The position numbers and the translations under genes were made by a program. A model generated the notes under the pieces. It was not told the DNA's origin, did no database searches, and was given only the letters and a program-made list of their open reading frames with translations. Shown here in pieces: positions 22,246 through 33,530 of a stretch of DNA of 64,000 nucleotides. Position 1 is the stretch's first letter. Each line of letters begins with the position of its first letter. The DNA is from Ailurus styani. Lineage: Eukaryota; Chordata; Mammalia; Carnivora; Ailuridae. The stretch is taken from contig LNAC01000728.1 of NCBI GenBank assembly GCA_002007465.1, forward strand, positions 124,001 through 188,000, in the 5' to 3' direction.

Positions 22246-22684
22246 AGTCATGGTTGTGCAGTCCTGAAGTCACATGTAGAAGAATCTCAGACTTCCGGGA
22301 CGAGTCTAACAACAGGCTTCAGTTAACATGGGCTATAGGAAAACTGAGTTTCCTTAATTTTCTAGGTTTCAAATAAACCTTCAACAATGGTGTAAAGTTA
22401 AAATGCAGAGTGAAAAGTGAAATCAGTTTTCGATGCATGAGATGTAAGTGTGCACATCAGGGACACTGAAAAAAAAAGTTTCTCAAGGACGAGAAAGGAT
22501 TTAAATGCTCTGTTCATATCACTTGATGATGCTAGAGAAATAGGCCAAAGCATTAGAAAGAGATTTAACACAGACAGGCACACACATGCATCTCACTTTT
22601 GTTCAACAAACAATCTTAGGAAAGAAGTACTGCATCATTTTCTCCACTTTAAAGATGAGAAAGCTAAGGCTCAGAGAAGGCTGG
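22246..22684. other. Single-copy sequence
   Basis: No gene recognised. At about 22640-22682 a short antisense MIR-core-like stretch (aaagatgagaaagctaaggctcagag) precedes the sense MIR that follows. Confidence 0.4.
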
Positions 22685-22900
22685 AGGCACTGTAGGAAGT
22701 TCATGGGCTTCAGAATGAGACATATCTTGCACCAATCCTAAGTTTTGCATGCACGTGTTGTTTGACTTAATTTTCCACTTACCCTCTTCAAACCGTGATT
22801 TTTTCATCGACAATAATGCCAATAATGATGTTGAAGAATTGCTATAGGGAATAAACAAGTTATATTTTTTATCTACAAAAAATGGCAGCTTCATTTAAAG
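22685..22900 (+). mobile_element. MIR SINE remnant, sense
   Basis: 'catgggcttcagaatgagac', then 'gttgtttgacttaattttccacttaccctcttcaaaccgtg', then 'caataatgccaataatgatg' and 'gaattgctatagggaataaacaag' follow the full MIR order from its 5' head to the core (quoted in pieces), heavily diverged. Confidence 0.6.
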
Positions 22901-23650
22901 AGTAAACATGATACTTATCATATAGAAAGCATTCAGGAAAATATCTGCCTTTCATTCATTCATTCATTCACTGTTTCAATTATCCTTTCACTAACTATTC
23001 GTTTTATCCAAGCAGTCCAGATAGACTATATGAGAAGTCAAGAGGTCCATGTGAAACCTTCAAGAATTCTATCAGTTGGGAATTTTAGGCTTCAAGGAAT
23101 AGAAAACCTGCCCTAAATTTACAAAGGAATTTATTGCTTAATATGACTGGAAATTCCAATTTCAGACAAGGCTGGACCATGGGGTTCACGATGTCTATGA
23201 CTCAGTTTCTTTCATTTCCAGTCAGCATAAGTCCCTAGGAGCTGGTTCCTTTTTTTGGTCAGACTCTCCTCTAATGACTGTAACATCAGTAGCTTATAAA
23301 TGTACATACTCTCATTTTTAAGTACAGCACAGGGAAAAAGTTTCCCTCATAACTATCTAGTCCAGGACCCGACTTCTAGGCAGAGGGACAGACACAGCCC
23401 AGAACCAATCAGTTTTCCCAGTGAAATCGGCTACTCTGTTCAGCTTCAACAAATTAGTTCTTGACCCTGGAGTATTTGAGGCCATTCCCTGAACCACACA
23501 CACTGGAGGGGAAGAAACCTATTTCCCCAAGAAAATGGAAGTTATGGGAAGGTCAAATTGAATCTGTGTGGCAAAGCAACAAGTTACCACTATAGGAACT
23601 AACACTGTTATTCCTAAACCTAGTCTTTTCCCCCACTATTTCCTCTCCAT
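22901..23650. other. Probable degraded interspersed repeat, family not identified
   Basis: A (CATT)n tract lies at 22951-22971. From about 23090 to 23560 the sequence order (aaaggaatttattgcttaat ... cagacaaggctggacc ... acccgacttctaggcag ... cagaaccaatcag ... ccattccctgaacc) resembles a common old mammalian interspersed repeat whose name I cannot assign safely. Low confidence. Confidence 0.3.
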
Positions 23651-23654
23651 GATC

Positions 23655-23945
23655 CATCTTTCTCAAAACCCTGAAGCCTAGGAGTTATCTTGGACACCTC
23701 CCTTGACTTTCCTGTCTCCCATTCTCTCCATGGCCAGTTTCTGTCAACCATACTTTTTCCCTTTGGCCTCCCATATGACTATTGTTCTATTAATACAAAA
23801 TACTATTTACTACCCTTTCTCCTAGTTAGTGTAAGATATGAGCTTGAATGTCATATCCTTGGGGAGGACTTTCTTGATTATCTGCTATATGTGAGATTCC
23901 TCTGCTATTTTTTCAAATTCCTGACTACAGTTTGTAATTATAAAT
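23655..23945 (+). mobile_element. L2 LINE fragment, sense
   Basis: 'ctttctcaaaaccctgaagcctaggagttatcttggacacctcccttgac' (read in pieces) is the characteristic L2 ORF2 segment ending the reverse transcriptase region. Later text (gagcttgaatgtcatatccttggggaggactttcttga) matches the L2 3' part. Internal deletions are evident. Confidence 0.65.
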
Positions 23946-24062
23946 GAAAATGAGTGGTCAAATGAAAACTGGAGCTCACAATGCCATGGTCTCTTTTTAC
24001 TCATTATTCCCCTAGTGACAGTCACAATGCTGACATGGAGGGGGGGTGCTGCATGAACAATT

Positions 24063-24139
24063 AGAAAGAAAGAAAGAAAGAAAGAAAGAAAGGAAGGAAG
24101 GAAGGAAGGAAGGAAGGAAGGAAGGAAGGAAGGAAGAAA

Positions 24140-24204
<65 letters not shown>

Positions 24205-24222
24205 AGAAAGAAAAAGAAAGAA
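24063..24222. repeat. (GAAA)n-(GAAG)n-(GAAA)n compound microsatellite
   Basis: About 160 bases of pure purine on the plus strand: GAAA units, a central block of GAAG units at about 24091-24135, and GAAA again with AGA phase slips. The six-frame Ser/Phe- and Lys/Glu-rich frames here are artefacts. The tract is long enough for triplex (H-DNA) formation and high mutability. Confidence 0.98.
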
Positions 24223-24808
24223 TCCACGTGTCTTGTCCTATATCATGGAGGTAGCAAGTGACCACTAGGTCAGGATGAGGTCTTCGGACCACATACCTAG
24301 TGCCCCTTTTTCTTCCTTGGGAGGAAGCATGGTGTAACTGGGCAATGTTAAACAGCTAATCTGTTAGAGCTTTCTGAAGTGACCAGAAGGAAGTAGAGAG
24401 AGAAGAGTAGCTGGCTGGATAAGGTGGAAAACTGTGACCTGGAAAAGATGGGCAGAGCAGAGCAGTAAGGGATTGAATACCAATGACCCTGTGCTTGAGG
24501 GATTCATAGAGGGATGTGAGCCTTAAGAAAGGAAGGACAATAAGATGTTGACTGAAGCTCCCCTTCCCCCTTTCTGTGACGAAATCCCTGTGACACTGCT
24601 AGTCACAGGCTGTGAATGGCCACTTTCAGGTCCTGAGACTTCTAATAGCATTCAGTCTAGGGCTTGTAAGAATGGCTTTTCTTCCTCAAACCAATCTGCA
24701 GAATCCTGCCCTAGTCTAGGACCCCCAGATACTTCCAGATGCTTCCCATTCACTCTGGAGTTCTGTTGGGGCCAGAGCCAGTATCAACCTCCTTGTCTGT
24801 GTCCAACA
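24223..24808. other. Single-copy sequence, no supported gene
   Basis: A 131-codon frame (24545-24940) runs into the GA microsatellite and owes its length to it. No domain is recognisable. Confidence 0.45.
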
Positions 24809-24821
24809 GGTTTCTCAGAGG

Positions 24822-24910
<89 letters not shown>

Positions 24911-25275
24911 ACACAGGTTTATTTTAAGGAATTGGCTTGAGTGACTATGGAGGCTAGCAAGTCCAAAATCTGCAGGGTGGATCATTAGGCTAGAAACTCA
25001 GGAAAGAGCCTATGTTGCAGTTTGAGTTTGAAGGCTGTCTACTGGCAGTGTTCCTTCTTGCTCGGGGGAAGTCAGTCTTTGTTCTTTTTCAGCCTTCAGT
25101 AGATTGGTTAAGGCCCACCCATTTTATGGAGGACAATCTGCTTTATTCAAAGTCCACCAATTTAATATTAGTCTCATTCAAAAACCACCCTCATAGAAAC
25201 ACCAGGAATGATGCTTAATTAAATGTTTGGGCACCATGGTCCCAACCAAGTTGATGTAAAAAATTAACTATCACA
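24809..25275 (-). mobile_element. ERVL LTR (MLT2-like), antisense solo LTR
   Basis: It runs from 'ggtttctcagaggaatgg', through a (GA)n tract, 'ttattttaaggaattggc', 'tatggaggctagcaagtcc', 'ggttaaggcccacccattttatgg', 'caatctgctttattcaaagtc' and 'gtttgggcaccatggtccc' to 'aaaattaactatcaca' (quoted in pieces). This is the reverse complement of an MLT2-type LTR, which begins 'tgtgatggttaatttt' in sense. No internal region adjoins. Confidence 0.75.
24827..24911. repeat. (GA)n microsatellite inside the ERVL LTR
   Basis: About 40 GA dinucleotides with one AA interruption near 24890. MLT2-type LTRs carry a naturally GA/TA-rich stretch at this position, so the expansion probably started from LTR sequence. 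Confidence 0.97.
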
Positions 25276-25609
25276 TTATCTAAGCCATTGATCTTGGCCA
25301 AAGTTAAAGAAAAGTGTTAGGGTAAAGTGTTTGCCTCTGTGGTATAACTAGTGAGAAGTAATAAGATCTCTTTTCAAAAATTGTCTTCCCTGCTTCTGGC
25401 CATAATATGTAAAATTCTACCATTTGAGATTCATTCTTCCAGATTTTTAGGTATTTTCATGTTCAGGATCCCCTGTTAAAATTTACATACCTTGTGGAAG
25501 TTCTATCTTTATCTTCCCATATTTTATGGGCAAATTTTATAATTTAGCTATAGAAAGAACAAAAATAAAAAGGTCGTTGTAAGGACTAAAGGAGATTCAA
25601 GTTTGGTTC
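25276..25609. other. Single-copy sequence
   Basis: Nothing recognised. Confidence 0.4.
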
Positions 25610-25850
25610 TGTTCCTTTAAGTTGTGAGCACTCCGGAAGTAACAACTGCTTTTGTCATTTTCATTATTGTTATCATATATAGAATCTACACAATTTTGTG
25701 TTAAATAGATTTTTCCATTTTATAGCTGAGAAAAAAAAATGGGCTTAGTGAACCTTAGGGTAACTCCCCCAAAGTCATGCATCTAGTCAGAGGCAGAATT
25801 AGGGGCTGACCTGTAGTCTGTGTGAAGTCCAGGCCTTTCTTATTTTGGCT
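25610..25850 (-). mobile_element. MIR SINE remnant, antisense
   Basis: 'tttttccattttatagctgag', then 'gggtaactcccccaaagtcatgcatctagtcagaggcagaattaggggctgacctgtagtctg' (read in pieces) reproduces the reversed MIR core and 5' half. Confidence 0.65.
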
Positions 25851-27535
25851 GTCTTGCTATTCCTACTCCTACCCTCCCCAAACTGACCTTAATCCCAGGA
25901 GGAAGGCCCACATTGACTCTCCCCTCGCTCACAGCCAGCCACATGCAAGTGGCCTCTAAGTACCAAAAGATAGCTCATACCATCAATGGACAACTATCTG
26001 GGCCAAAACGTGGGTGCCTGAGGGTGATCCCGGGATTTACAAAGGTGAGAGGTGGGAGCCAATCTGTTTGCTGAGGAGACAAAGCGTGCTAGAGAAGCCA
26101 TCACCCACAGTTGTCCTCTGAGCACCCCTCAGGAGCCAGCAGCCCCAGCTTCCAGGAAGTTAAGCACAAGGAGTCTAGCCCATAGTGTTAGGCCTGAAAG
26201 AACCTTGAGGCATCTTCCCAGGATCCTCTGGTCAAGACAGAACACTGAAGCCCCTTCCCTGAAGCTCTGAGGGGAAACAGATTCTTGCTCCTTTTGGTGG
26301 GGCCGGACTGGTATGTTTGGGTCGAGGCTGAAATGTATACCGCACATCTGGCTGAAGGGAGATGAGGAGGCCTGGCGTGGTCAGTGGGGGGTGCAAGGTC
26401 ATTTCAGGGCAGTTAAGCTGGAGTAACCCGAGTACAGCAGGGCCTGACTCACTCTGGACTCAGGGAGCTCCCCATCGGGTGGGGACTGACACCTGAACCC
26501 ATCTGCGGCTTCGCCCGGGCTGGCCCTGACCGGCCCTGCCTTGTCCAGCTCAGCTCAGCCCGGTCAGGCCAGACCCCACTGGTTCCAGCCCAAAGGAACT
26601 GACACCAAACTGCAGAGCCAGGAGTTCTGAGCAGTGGCGGTGATGTCAGCGGGGGTGAAGTGCCGTGTGTGCACGGCTCCGGGAGGTGTCGGCTCCCGGG
26701 TCCCTGTGTCTGAGCGGGGTCCGCTGCCATCACGTGCTTTCCCCCTGACCGTCCGGGTGTGTATGTTCTGTGTCTGTGCTCATGCCTGCATGTGTTGTCG
26801 GCTTGCATAGCTGTGTGTGTTTCTCCTAAAAATGAAGACATAATTGACCTTGGAGTAGAATATGGTTGGTCAAAGAACAGCAATCCCTAAGGGTTTTAAA
26901 AACCTCTTGATATGTGCAAGGCCTCACGTTATGGGGTATTTAGGACACTGAAAAGAAACAGCCCTTAAACTCAGGGAGTACGTAGTCAGCCTGGACTACA
27001 CGCTTTTCTATGAGAGCTGCACAGGAGTGTTGGTGCTGAGCCTAGAACAAGGCCTGGATGTGGTCATGGTGGTTTGAGGGCTGGAGACATCGGGCTGGGC
27101 AGGCAGGGGTGGGGGCGGGAGAGGTGTGTGTCAGGGTTTGTAACCTTCTTCAAGTAGTTTCCTACTTAGATATAGAGACTTTGTATCTTCCTTCTATGAT
27201 ATCAAAATTCAATATATTTTTAAAAGGTGTCAGAGCGATAGTGCAAAATGGCATTTCTTGGATTTTCTTCCCCAGAACCATCCAGACTCCTACCATGAGT
27301 ATTGGCAGTCGGTATATGTCGCCATAGCCCACTCTAGGGTCCCCTCCCTGCCGTGTGGTGATGACTGCTGGTGTCTGATCCTGCTGATTAGACTAAGGAT
27401 GTGACAATCAGTCAGAGGAGCAGTGAGGAGGGAATTAATTATTCCTCTTGGGCCAAACCATCACTGCCCTGGGAAAGGGGAAATGCCATTTAAGACTCTG
27501 AGATTTGGAGTCTCTTAGGATTTAACAGGAGGTTG
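25851..27535. other. Single-copy sequence with GC-rich patch at 26.44-26.78 kb
   Basis: The patch is GC-rich with scattered CpGs and a 144-codon minus frame (26449-26883) that has no recognisable domain. The frame is Pro/Ser/Arg/Thr-rich, as GC-rich chance frames are. A stretch near 26190-26260 weakly resembles a MIR3-type repeat. No exon or promoter can be supported. Confidence 0.4.
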
Positions 27536-27642
27536 GAAGAAAGAAGGAGACATTTGTGAGGACTCCTTGAAGGAGGAAGAGAGGGAGAAAAGGAGAAAAG
27601 GGAGGAGGAAGGAGGGAGAAAGGGAGAGAAAGAACAAAACAC
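27536..27642. repeat. Purine-rich (GGA/GAAA) low-complexity tract
   Basis: About 100 bases of nearly uninterrupted A/G on the plus strand, from about 27565 especially, with GGAGG and GAAAG blocks but no fixed unit. Confidence 0.85.
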
Positions 27643-27721
27643 TAGATAATACTCTGATGACTAATTTGGAGAAGGGGCTGGGAGTCTCTTCCCACATTCC
27701 AAGTTGCTCTGTAGACTTCTT

Positions 27722-28412
27722 TTTTTTATTATTTAAATTCAATTTAGTTAACATATAATGTGTTATCAGCTTCAGAGGTAGAATTTAGTGATTCATCAGT
27801 CGCATACAACACCCAGTGCTCATGATACCAAGTGCCTTCCTTAATGCCCATCACCCAGTTACTCCATCCCCCTACTCATCTCCCCTCCAGCAACTCTCAG
27901 TTTGTTTCCTATAGTTAAGACTCTCTTATGGTTTGCCTCCTCTGTTTTCACCTTATTTTATTTTTTCCTTTCCTTTCCCTGTATTCATCTGTTTTGTTTC
28001 TTAAATTCCACGTAGGAGTGAAAACCTATGGTGTTTGTCTTTCTCTGACTTATTTTGCTTAGCATAAAACCCCCTAGTTCCATCCATGTCATTGCAAATG
28101 GTAAGATTTCATTCTTTCTGATAGCTGAGTAATATTTCATTGTATATATATATCACATTTTTATCCATTCATCTGTCAATGGACATCTGGGCTCTTTCCA
28201 TAGTTTGGCTATTGTGGACATGGCTGCTATAAACATTAGGGTGCATGTGTCCCTTTGAATCATTATTTTTGTATCTTTTGGATAAATACCTAGTAGTGAA
28301 ATTGCTGGGTCACAGGGTAGTTCTTTTTTTTTTTTTTTTAACTTTTTGAGGAACCTCCATACTGTTTTCCAGAGTAGCCACGCAAGTTTGAATTCCCACC
28401 GACAGTGTAAGA
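27722..28412 (-). mobile_element. 5'-truncated carnivore L1, antisense
   Basis: Reading from left: a T-run, the reversed 3' UTR ('acatataatgtgttatcagc', 'acacccagtgctcatgatacc'), then reversed ORF2 end ('gttccatccatgtcattgcaaatgg', 'gtatcttttggataaatacct', quoted in pieces). The minus frame at 28153-28428 contains an ORF2-like LLGIYPKDTK segment. The left flank gtagacttctt (27711-27721) has a near copy gtcgacttcta at 28413-28423. Confidence 0.94.
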
Positions 28413-28422
28413 GTCGACTTCT

Positions 28423-28508
28423 ACACAACTAATGAATTGTTGAACACTACATCAAAGACTAATAATGTATTATATGTTGGCTAACTGAACATAATCATTT
28501 AAAAAAGA
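28423..28508 (+). mobile_element. Extreme 3' end of a second carnivore L1, sense
   Basis: 'acacaactaatgaattgttg', 'actacatcaaagactaataatg' and 'gttggctaactgaacataat' plus an A-run form the last 86 bases of a different L1 3' UTR subfamily, in opposite orientation to the element on its left. The flanks aagagtcgacttct (28409-28422) and aagagtagacttct (28505-28518) look like its target-site duplication. Confidence 0.9.
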
Positions 28509-28519
28509 GTAGACTTCTT

Positions 28520-31385
28520 AAAGACTTGGCTTGCACAGCTTGTGATGGTTCATCTCCCCATATAACACACAACCTAGTAATGGTGGATACGGTAATGAAA
28601 CAACCCAGCTCCCACGGCAGTGCACCCTCTGTTGTCCTCTGACAAACACTGAGGACAGACAAGTGCCTATGTAGTTCAGCTGCCACCTCAAGAAAACATG
28701 CCCCTCTATGTCTACCACTTAGTATGGTGATAGCCTTTTATTTCTCCATGCAGAGGGAACTTCTGAAAAAGGATTTTTCAAGCTATCCCCCATGGGACCA
28801 GAAACAGAGCCTTTCCTATTGAATGTACTCCATAAATACTTAAGAAATATGTGATCATTTAGGACATCCTACATGGGGGATTGTTCTGTAAGTCCCCAAA
28901 CAGATCTTGGAAACTCCTCCCATGAGACTGACTCTGACACTGAGGGAGCTCACCCTGGCATCCTTTCAACTCTTACTAATCCACCTGATATAAGCCTTGG
29001 GTATGTACTTAGGGAATGGGCACCTGAAGAAGCAGCAGGGCTCTGCTCACTCTGTTTCCATACTGTAGCCAGTCATCTGCCGGTGACCGTTCTATTCTAC
29101 TCCTGGTCTGGTTTACAAGAGACAAAAGGAATATAATTAGGCATATGGTCCTCATGATGTTCTATCATATGCAACACCACTTTGGATTTGGTGGGGGCAG
29201 GCCATTAAAAATTTCAGGAAGGCTGAATCACAAGCAGGTTCCATCAATTTGGCGAAGGAAGGTCTCTCAGCTTCTGGGATAGATGGCTTTGTGACACTCA
29301 CAGAAAATCCAGGGAATGCTTCCCATTCCCGTGGCCAGCTACATTGTGCAGCAGCCAACATTCTTGACCCATCTTACTCACTGGCTGATGGGTGAGGACA
29401 CAATCTTGGGGTCCTCTGGCCACCATGTTTTAAGTGAGGAATCTTCCCTTGAATTTGGACCAAGCTTCCAACTACCCGACGGAAAAAGACCATGCCAAGA
29501 ACTTAGCGAAGACAGACTTCCCAAAGTTCCTCAGCTTCTTAGAAAGCAAAACGGCCCATCTCCATCTATCACCATAAATGGCCTGCCTGAAATGCTGGTG
29601 TCTTCAGTTTGCGCCATAATATTTCATTCAACTACCCATTCGTTACACACATCCTGAGAGCAAATAATGTTAATGTAAATAATTTGGGAAGCATTGTTCC
29701 ATCTGTTGAAAATGTGCAGTAGTTGCTTTGCCCCTTGTCTAAACTGGGGCAGCTACTTTCAGGCAAGTTTGGGAGGTAAATGAACTGTCTGGATGCTTTT
29801 CTTGGCAGTCTCTCTTATTAGTGGGAGGTGGCAGTAACGAGAACATGAGGAAGACGGAAAGTGTTTACTTAAAGTCGTGGCCAAATGGCGAGGGAGAGTT
29901 TAAGATAAATCATAAGCTGTCAATGATGACAACTGCAGATGGCTACTAGTTCACTCCTGTTTATGGAGCCTCAGATGCTGCATTTAGAATGTGAAGGAGT
30001 TTATTGGTAAAAGTTGCTGGTTGTTTAGAACCCAATGTTCGAGGCAAGAAGTAGCAGCCACCTGGACTGGGAATGGTGAAAGCTCGAAGGTTTTACACGG
30101 TCCCTCTGGGTGCATCTTGCCAGTGAACGGGTGCCACTGACTCGTATTCCCCTTAAAGACTCAGATCATGGATCAGCTGAGGTGTACTACACTTTCGTCA
30201 CATGACCAGCAATAGCAGAGCATTATGATGAAGGGCCAAATGCATACAGGAGCTGGCTTCTTTGCTTTTCTGGTTTCTTTTCTTGTCCAAGGTGATTTTG
30301 CTTGGGTGTTGACCTTTGGATTGCAGCTTAGAGCTTGTGAACATGTTCATGTTTTGTTCATGTGAACAAAAGACCAGAGTCTTTTGAGGTTAGTCAGTGT
30401 TCTTAACAGTTTTTCCTCAAACTTTTCTCTCAATATATATCCATAGAAACCAAAATGAGCCCTGGTGAGTCTTTCATGTTTACTTTCCTGAGCTGCAAAA
30501 GTCCTTACACAAAAGGCCTGTGAAGACCTGGAAGGATGTTTTCTGTGACTTGATTATCCCTTTTTTCTATATGCCTCTCAAACATTTATGAGATACCTGT
30601 GAGATACAATGGAAAATGATTGTCCATATTATCAAAGGTATCAGGTATGAGGAAGAACTTCCCTGTCAACAAACCATAGTGAAAAATGTTCAGTAGCTTC
30701 TATACTAATAGAACCTTATATAAATCATTGAGAAGGGAGTAAGTAGGTAGAGTTCAAATCGAGGAGAAAAGCTGGAGAAGGTGACACTTAATCCAGGTGT
30801 CGGAGGTTCACTGGAATTTTCCAGAAGCACAAGGGAAGCTAGGTTACTCCAGACAGAGGAAAACACAATCAAAAGCATGCCCTGGTTAAAGAATCGCTTA
30901 GAAGCTCTGTGCAGCTAGAACATGATTTCCAGGGATGGTGGCTGAAAGTGAATAGGATAATTAATAGTAAATTTTATAAAGATGGGAATAATTAATTGGT
31001 AAAAGGAAAAACAAAGTAACAACACAGAAAACAAAATAACTCCCCACCTCATTATTTCATCTGTGCTTTAACACTGCCTTTCTTTGGAATTTTTTGAAAG
31101 AGAAAAATCACCCAGGATCTCTAATAATGGGAACTCTATTGGGAGAAAAACTGATTTCTTTCTCAGAGAGAAGTCCAACTAAGATTATCTGGAATGTTTT
31201 ATCAACAAGGTTAAAAGTCTGGATTTTGAAGTAGGAGAGGTGGAGCTTGAGAAGGAAAGAGAAAGTCTCAGACATGACCACTAGCCTGGGAAATTAACTT
31301 AGGAAATGATTATGAGGGTGGTAGAAAGGGGAAGTGCCTTCAGGCATAGCCTTCTCCCAAACCCTTTCTTTCCCCTCACCCCATC
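28520..31385. other. Long repeat-poor single-copy stretch
   Basis: About 2.9 kb without any repeat or gene I recognise. Frames at 28873-29136 and 29316-29657 lack domains. The segment 29870-29960 has clustered homeodomain-like and TGTCA/TGACA motifs. The absence of young insertions may be chance or constraint. Confidence 0.45.
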
Positions 31386-31812
31386 TGTTATGGATTGAGT
31401 CCTAACCCTCCAAAGGATTTTTTGTCCTAACCTCCAGTACCTATAGATGTGACTATATTTGGGAAGAGTCTTTGCAGATGGTCAAGATGAGGTCATTAGG
31501 GTGGGCCCTAATCCAAATGACTATGTCCTAAAAAGGGAAAATCTGGAAACAGAGTTAGGTACATGGGGAGAATGCCATGTGAGGCAGAGATTAGGGTGAT
31601 GCCAAGAAACAACAAAAATTTCCAGCAACCACCGGAAGCTGGGGAGAAAGGCATGAAACAGATACTCTATATGGCCCTCAGGAAGAACTAAACCTACAGA
31701 CACCTTGGTCTCAAATTTTTAGCTTCCAGAACTGTGAGACAATAAATTCCTGTTGTTTAAGCCATCCAGGTTGTACTACTTTAATACAGCAGCCCCAGAA
31801 AACAAATGCAAC
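31386..31812 (+). mobile_element. MLT1A-like MaLR solo LTR, sense
   Basis: It starts 'tgttatggattgagtcctaac', has 'ccagtacctatagatgtgac', 'gatgaggtcattagggtgggccctaatcc', 'accaccggaagctggggag', 'agaactgtgagacaataaattcctgttgtttaagcc' (with an AATAAA signal at about 31741) and ends 'gaaaacaaatgca' (quoted in pieces). ERVL-MaLR LTR without internal sequence. Confidence 0.9.
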
Positions 31813-32744
31813 ACCAGATTGCAGAATTGGCTTTGAAACAGTCAGGGGACAGGTAGGGACAAGGGAAGTGAGAGTAGGATGCCTGGCTGTGGGGAGCGAA
31901 TGAAGATAGATGGGAAATATTTGTGAAATAGCCCGGAGGAGTGGTGCCCCAGAAGGTGTTGAGCTTCATAAGATGATTTTCCAGACCAGGCCGATCTGTG
32001 TCAGCCTAGTCCATGGGCTTTTGGTATTTTTCAGATGAAAACAGATTTTATGATAATAAAACAAATGGTTTTAGATCAGAGTACTGTAGAACTCAAGTGC
32101 TTTACGAGGAATCAAAATAAGTTATTTCTTGACTGAGAAAATATACATTTAATGTAGTTATCCAAAGAAATAATATGACATGGACTTTTAAAGCACGTGC
32201 TTCAAAAAAAGAAAGGAATGAGTATTTATTTTCTTTCCCCTAAAGCTTACTAGTTGTCTCCAAAAACCTCAGACTTTCTCTTTATCTTAAATAATCAATT
32301 TTCCTTTTTCTGTTTTGCCACTTCTGTCTTGACACTCATGTTCTTGGTGTCTTTCCTGCCAATAACCGCCACATGAGATCTTTGCTCTGCTGGCACTGTT
32401 GTCTTTGTACACATCTCCCCGAAAGTCCCCCTCCACTCTGGGCTCAGAGAGTGAATATTACTCTGATTCTCACAGCTCAGTTGATAGCTAAGACTTTAAC
32501 AAGACTTTATCAAAGGCCTCAGGGGAGCCCCAAAATAATGTCCATGTCCAAATCCAAACCTGGCCTTAATGGGCCTCCGTGAGGGAGAGGCACCTACGAC
32601 TCTAAACCAAACCTGTCTCTGGCTCTCTATGGAAGCATGAGCCCTCTCTCAGTCCTGTTGCAGGGTAATCTTGCACCCTACGCACAAGCAGTTGTCTGAC
32701 CCCCATGGAGTAGACATTGCAAGAAGAATACTTGACCACAGATT
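31813..32744. other. Single-copy sequence
   Basis: Nothing recognised. Frames at 32373-32582 are short and domain-free. Confidence 0.4.
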
Positions 32745-32945
32745 GGATGGGATTCAGTCATTCAGCAGGTATCTATTGGATACTGACAGCAATGAACAAG
32801 ATAGACACACTTTCTGCTCTTGTGAAGCTTATGTTCTGTTGGGAGAAGGAAAACCAGAGGAAATAAAGGAAAGCATTAGGGAATGTGGTAAGTGGTGGGT
32901 AAAGATACAGGAGCCTAGCACCTGACAGGAGGGGAGAAGATAAAT
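32745..32945 (-). mobile_element. L2 3' end, antisense
   Basis: 'attcagtcattcagcaggtatctattg', 'gacagcaatgaacaagatagac', 'ctcttgtgaagcttatgttctgttggg' matches the reversed L2 3' end (quoted in pieces). It is diverged but in the expected order. Confidence 0.65.
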
Positions 32946-33289
32946 AGTGTTTTCTGAATTAACAAGATGATGAAATTATAGGGTAGAATAATGTAAGTAT
33001 CATCAGAAATGTGCCAATGGGGATGTCGAGGAGGGAGATTTTCTCTCCATTATTTTATTTCATGGGTTATAAAGCTGTGATTCTATACAGACCCAACCCC
33101 ACTGGCCTTTCTCAGTCCTCATGAGATTTTCTGCTCCTTTCATTCTCTTATGATACAGTTCAGTCCTCTCAAAGCACAAGAGAAGAGATAAAAAGAGTAA
33201 GATGACCATCCATAGATGTCATCCCAATATGAAATATCTTTCCATGGAGATTTGCTGAAAATCAGTATAAATTCATGTGTGGCCTACTG
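32946..33289. other. Single-copy sequence
   Basis: Nothing recognised. Confidence 0.4.
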
Positions 33290-33530
33290 GACACTAACTT
33301 GGATAGGTTATTAGAAAGCCAGCTCTGTCATTAACTATATATCCTCGGACAATGCTATTCAAACCCCCTGTGTCCAATTTTCTCAAATGTAAAATGAGTT
33401 TAGTAATTCTTATTGCATTATTGTGAGCAATGCATAATATGTGGAAAATGCATGGAACAGTCCCTGACAATAATGGATGTTGGCAAAATACTGTTTGCTC
33501 ATTTGATGACATAAGCATTTATTCATTTAT
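33290..33530 (+). mobile_element. MIR SINE remnant, sense
   Basis: 'aagccagctctgtcattaactatatatcctcgg', 'ccaattttctcaaatgtaaaatgag', 'attgcattattgtgagcaatgcataatatg' and 'catggaacagtccctgacaataatgg' (read in pieces) follow nearly the whole MIR consensus order. Confidence 0.75.

Noticed and set aside
22028..22312. Thr/Pro-rich mucin-like minus ORF
   Set aside because: It is the reverse of the GGT/GTT tract; no signal peptide or domain.
24063..24222. CRISPR-like regular repetition
   Set aside because: Tetranucleotide microsatellite without spacers in a mammalian sequence.
24012..24292. Ser/Phe- and Lys/Glu-rich ORFs
   Set aside because: Translations of the GAAA/GAAG microsatellite.
26449..26883. 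144-codon minus-strand ORF in a GC-rich patch
   Set aside because: Stop codons are rare in GC-rich DNA; no domain and Pro/Ser/Thr/Arg-rich content typical of chance frames.
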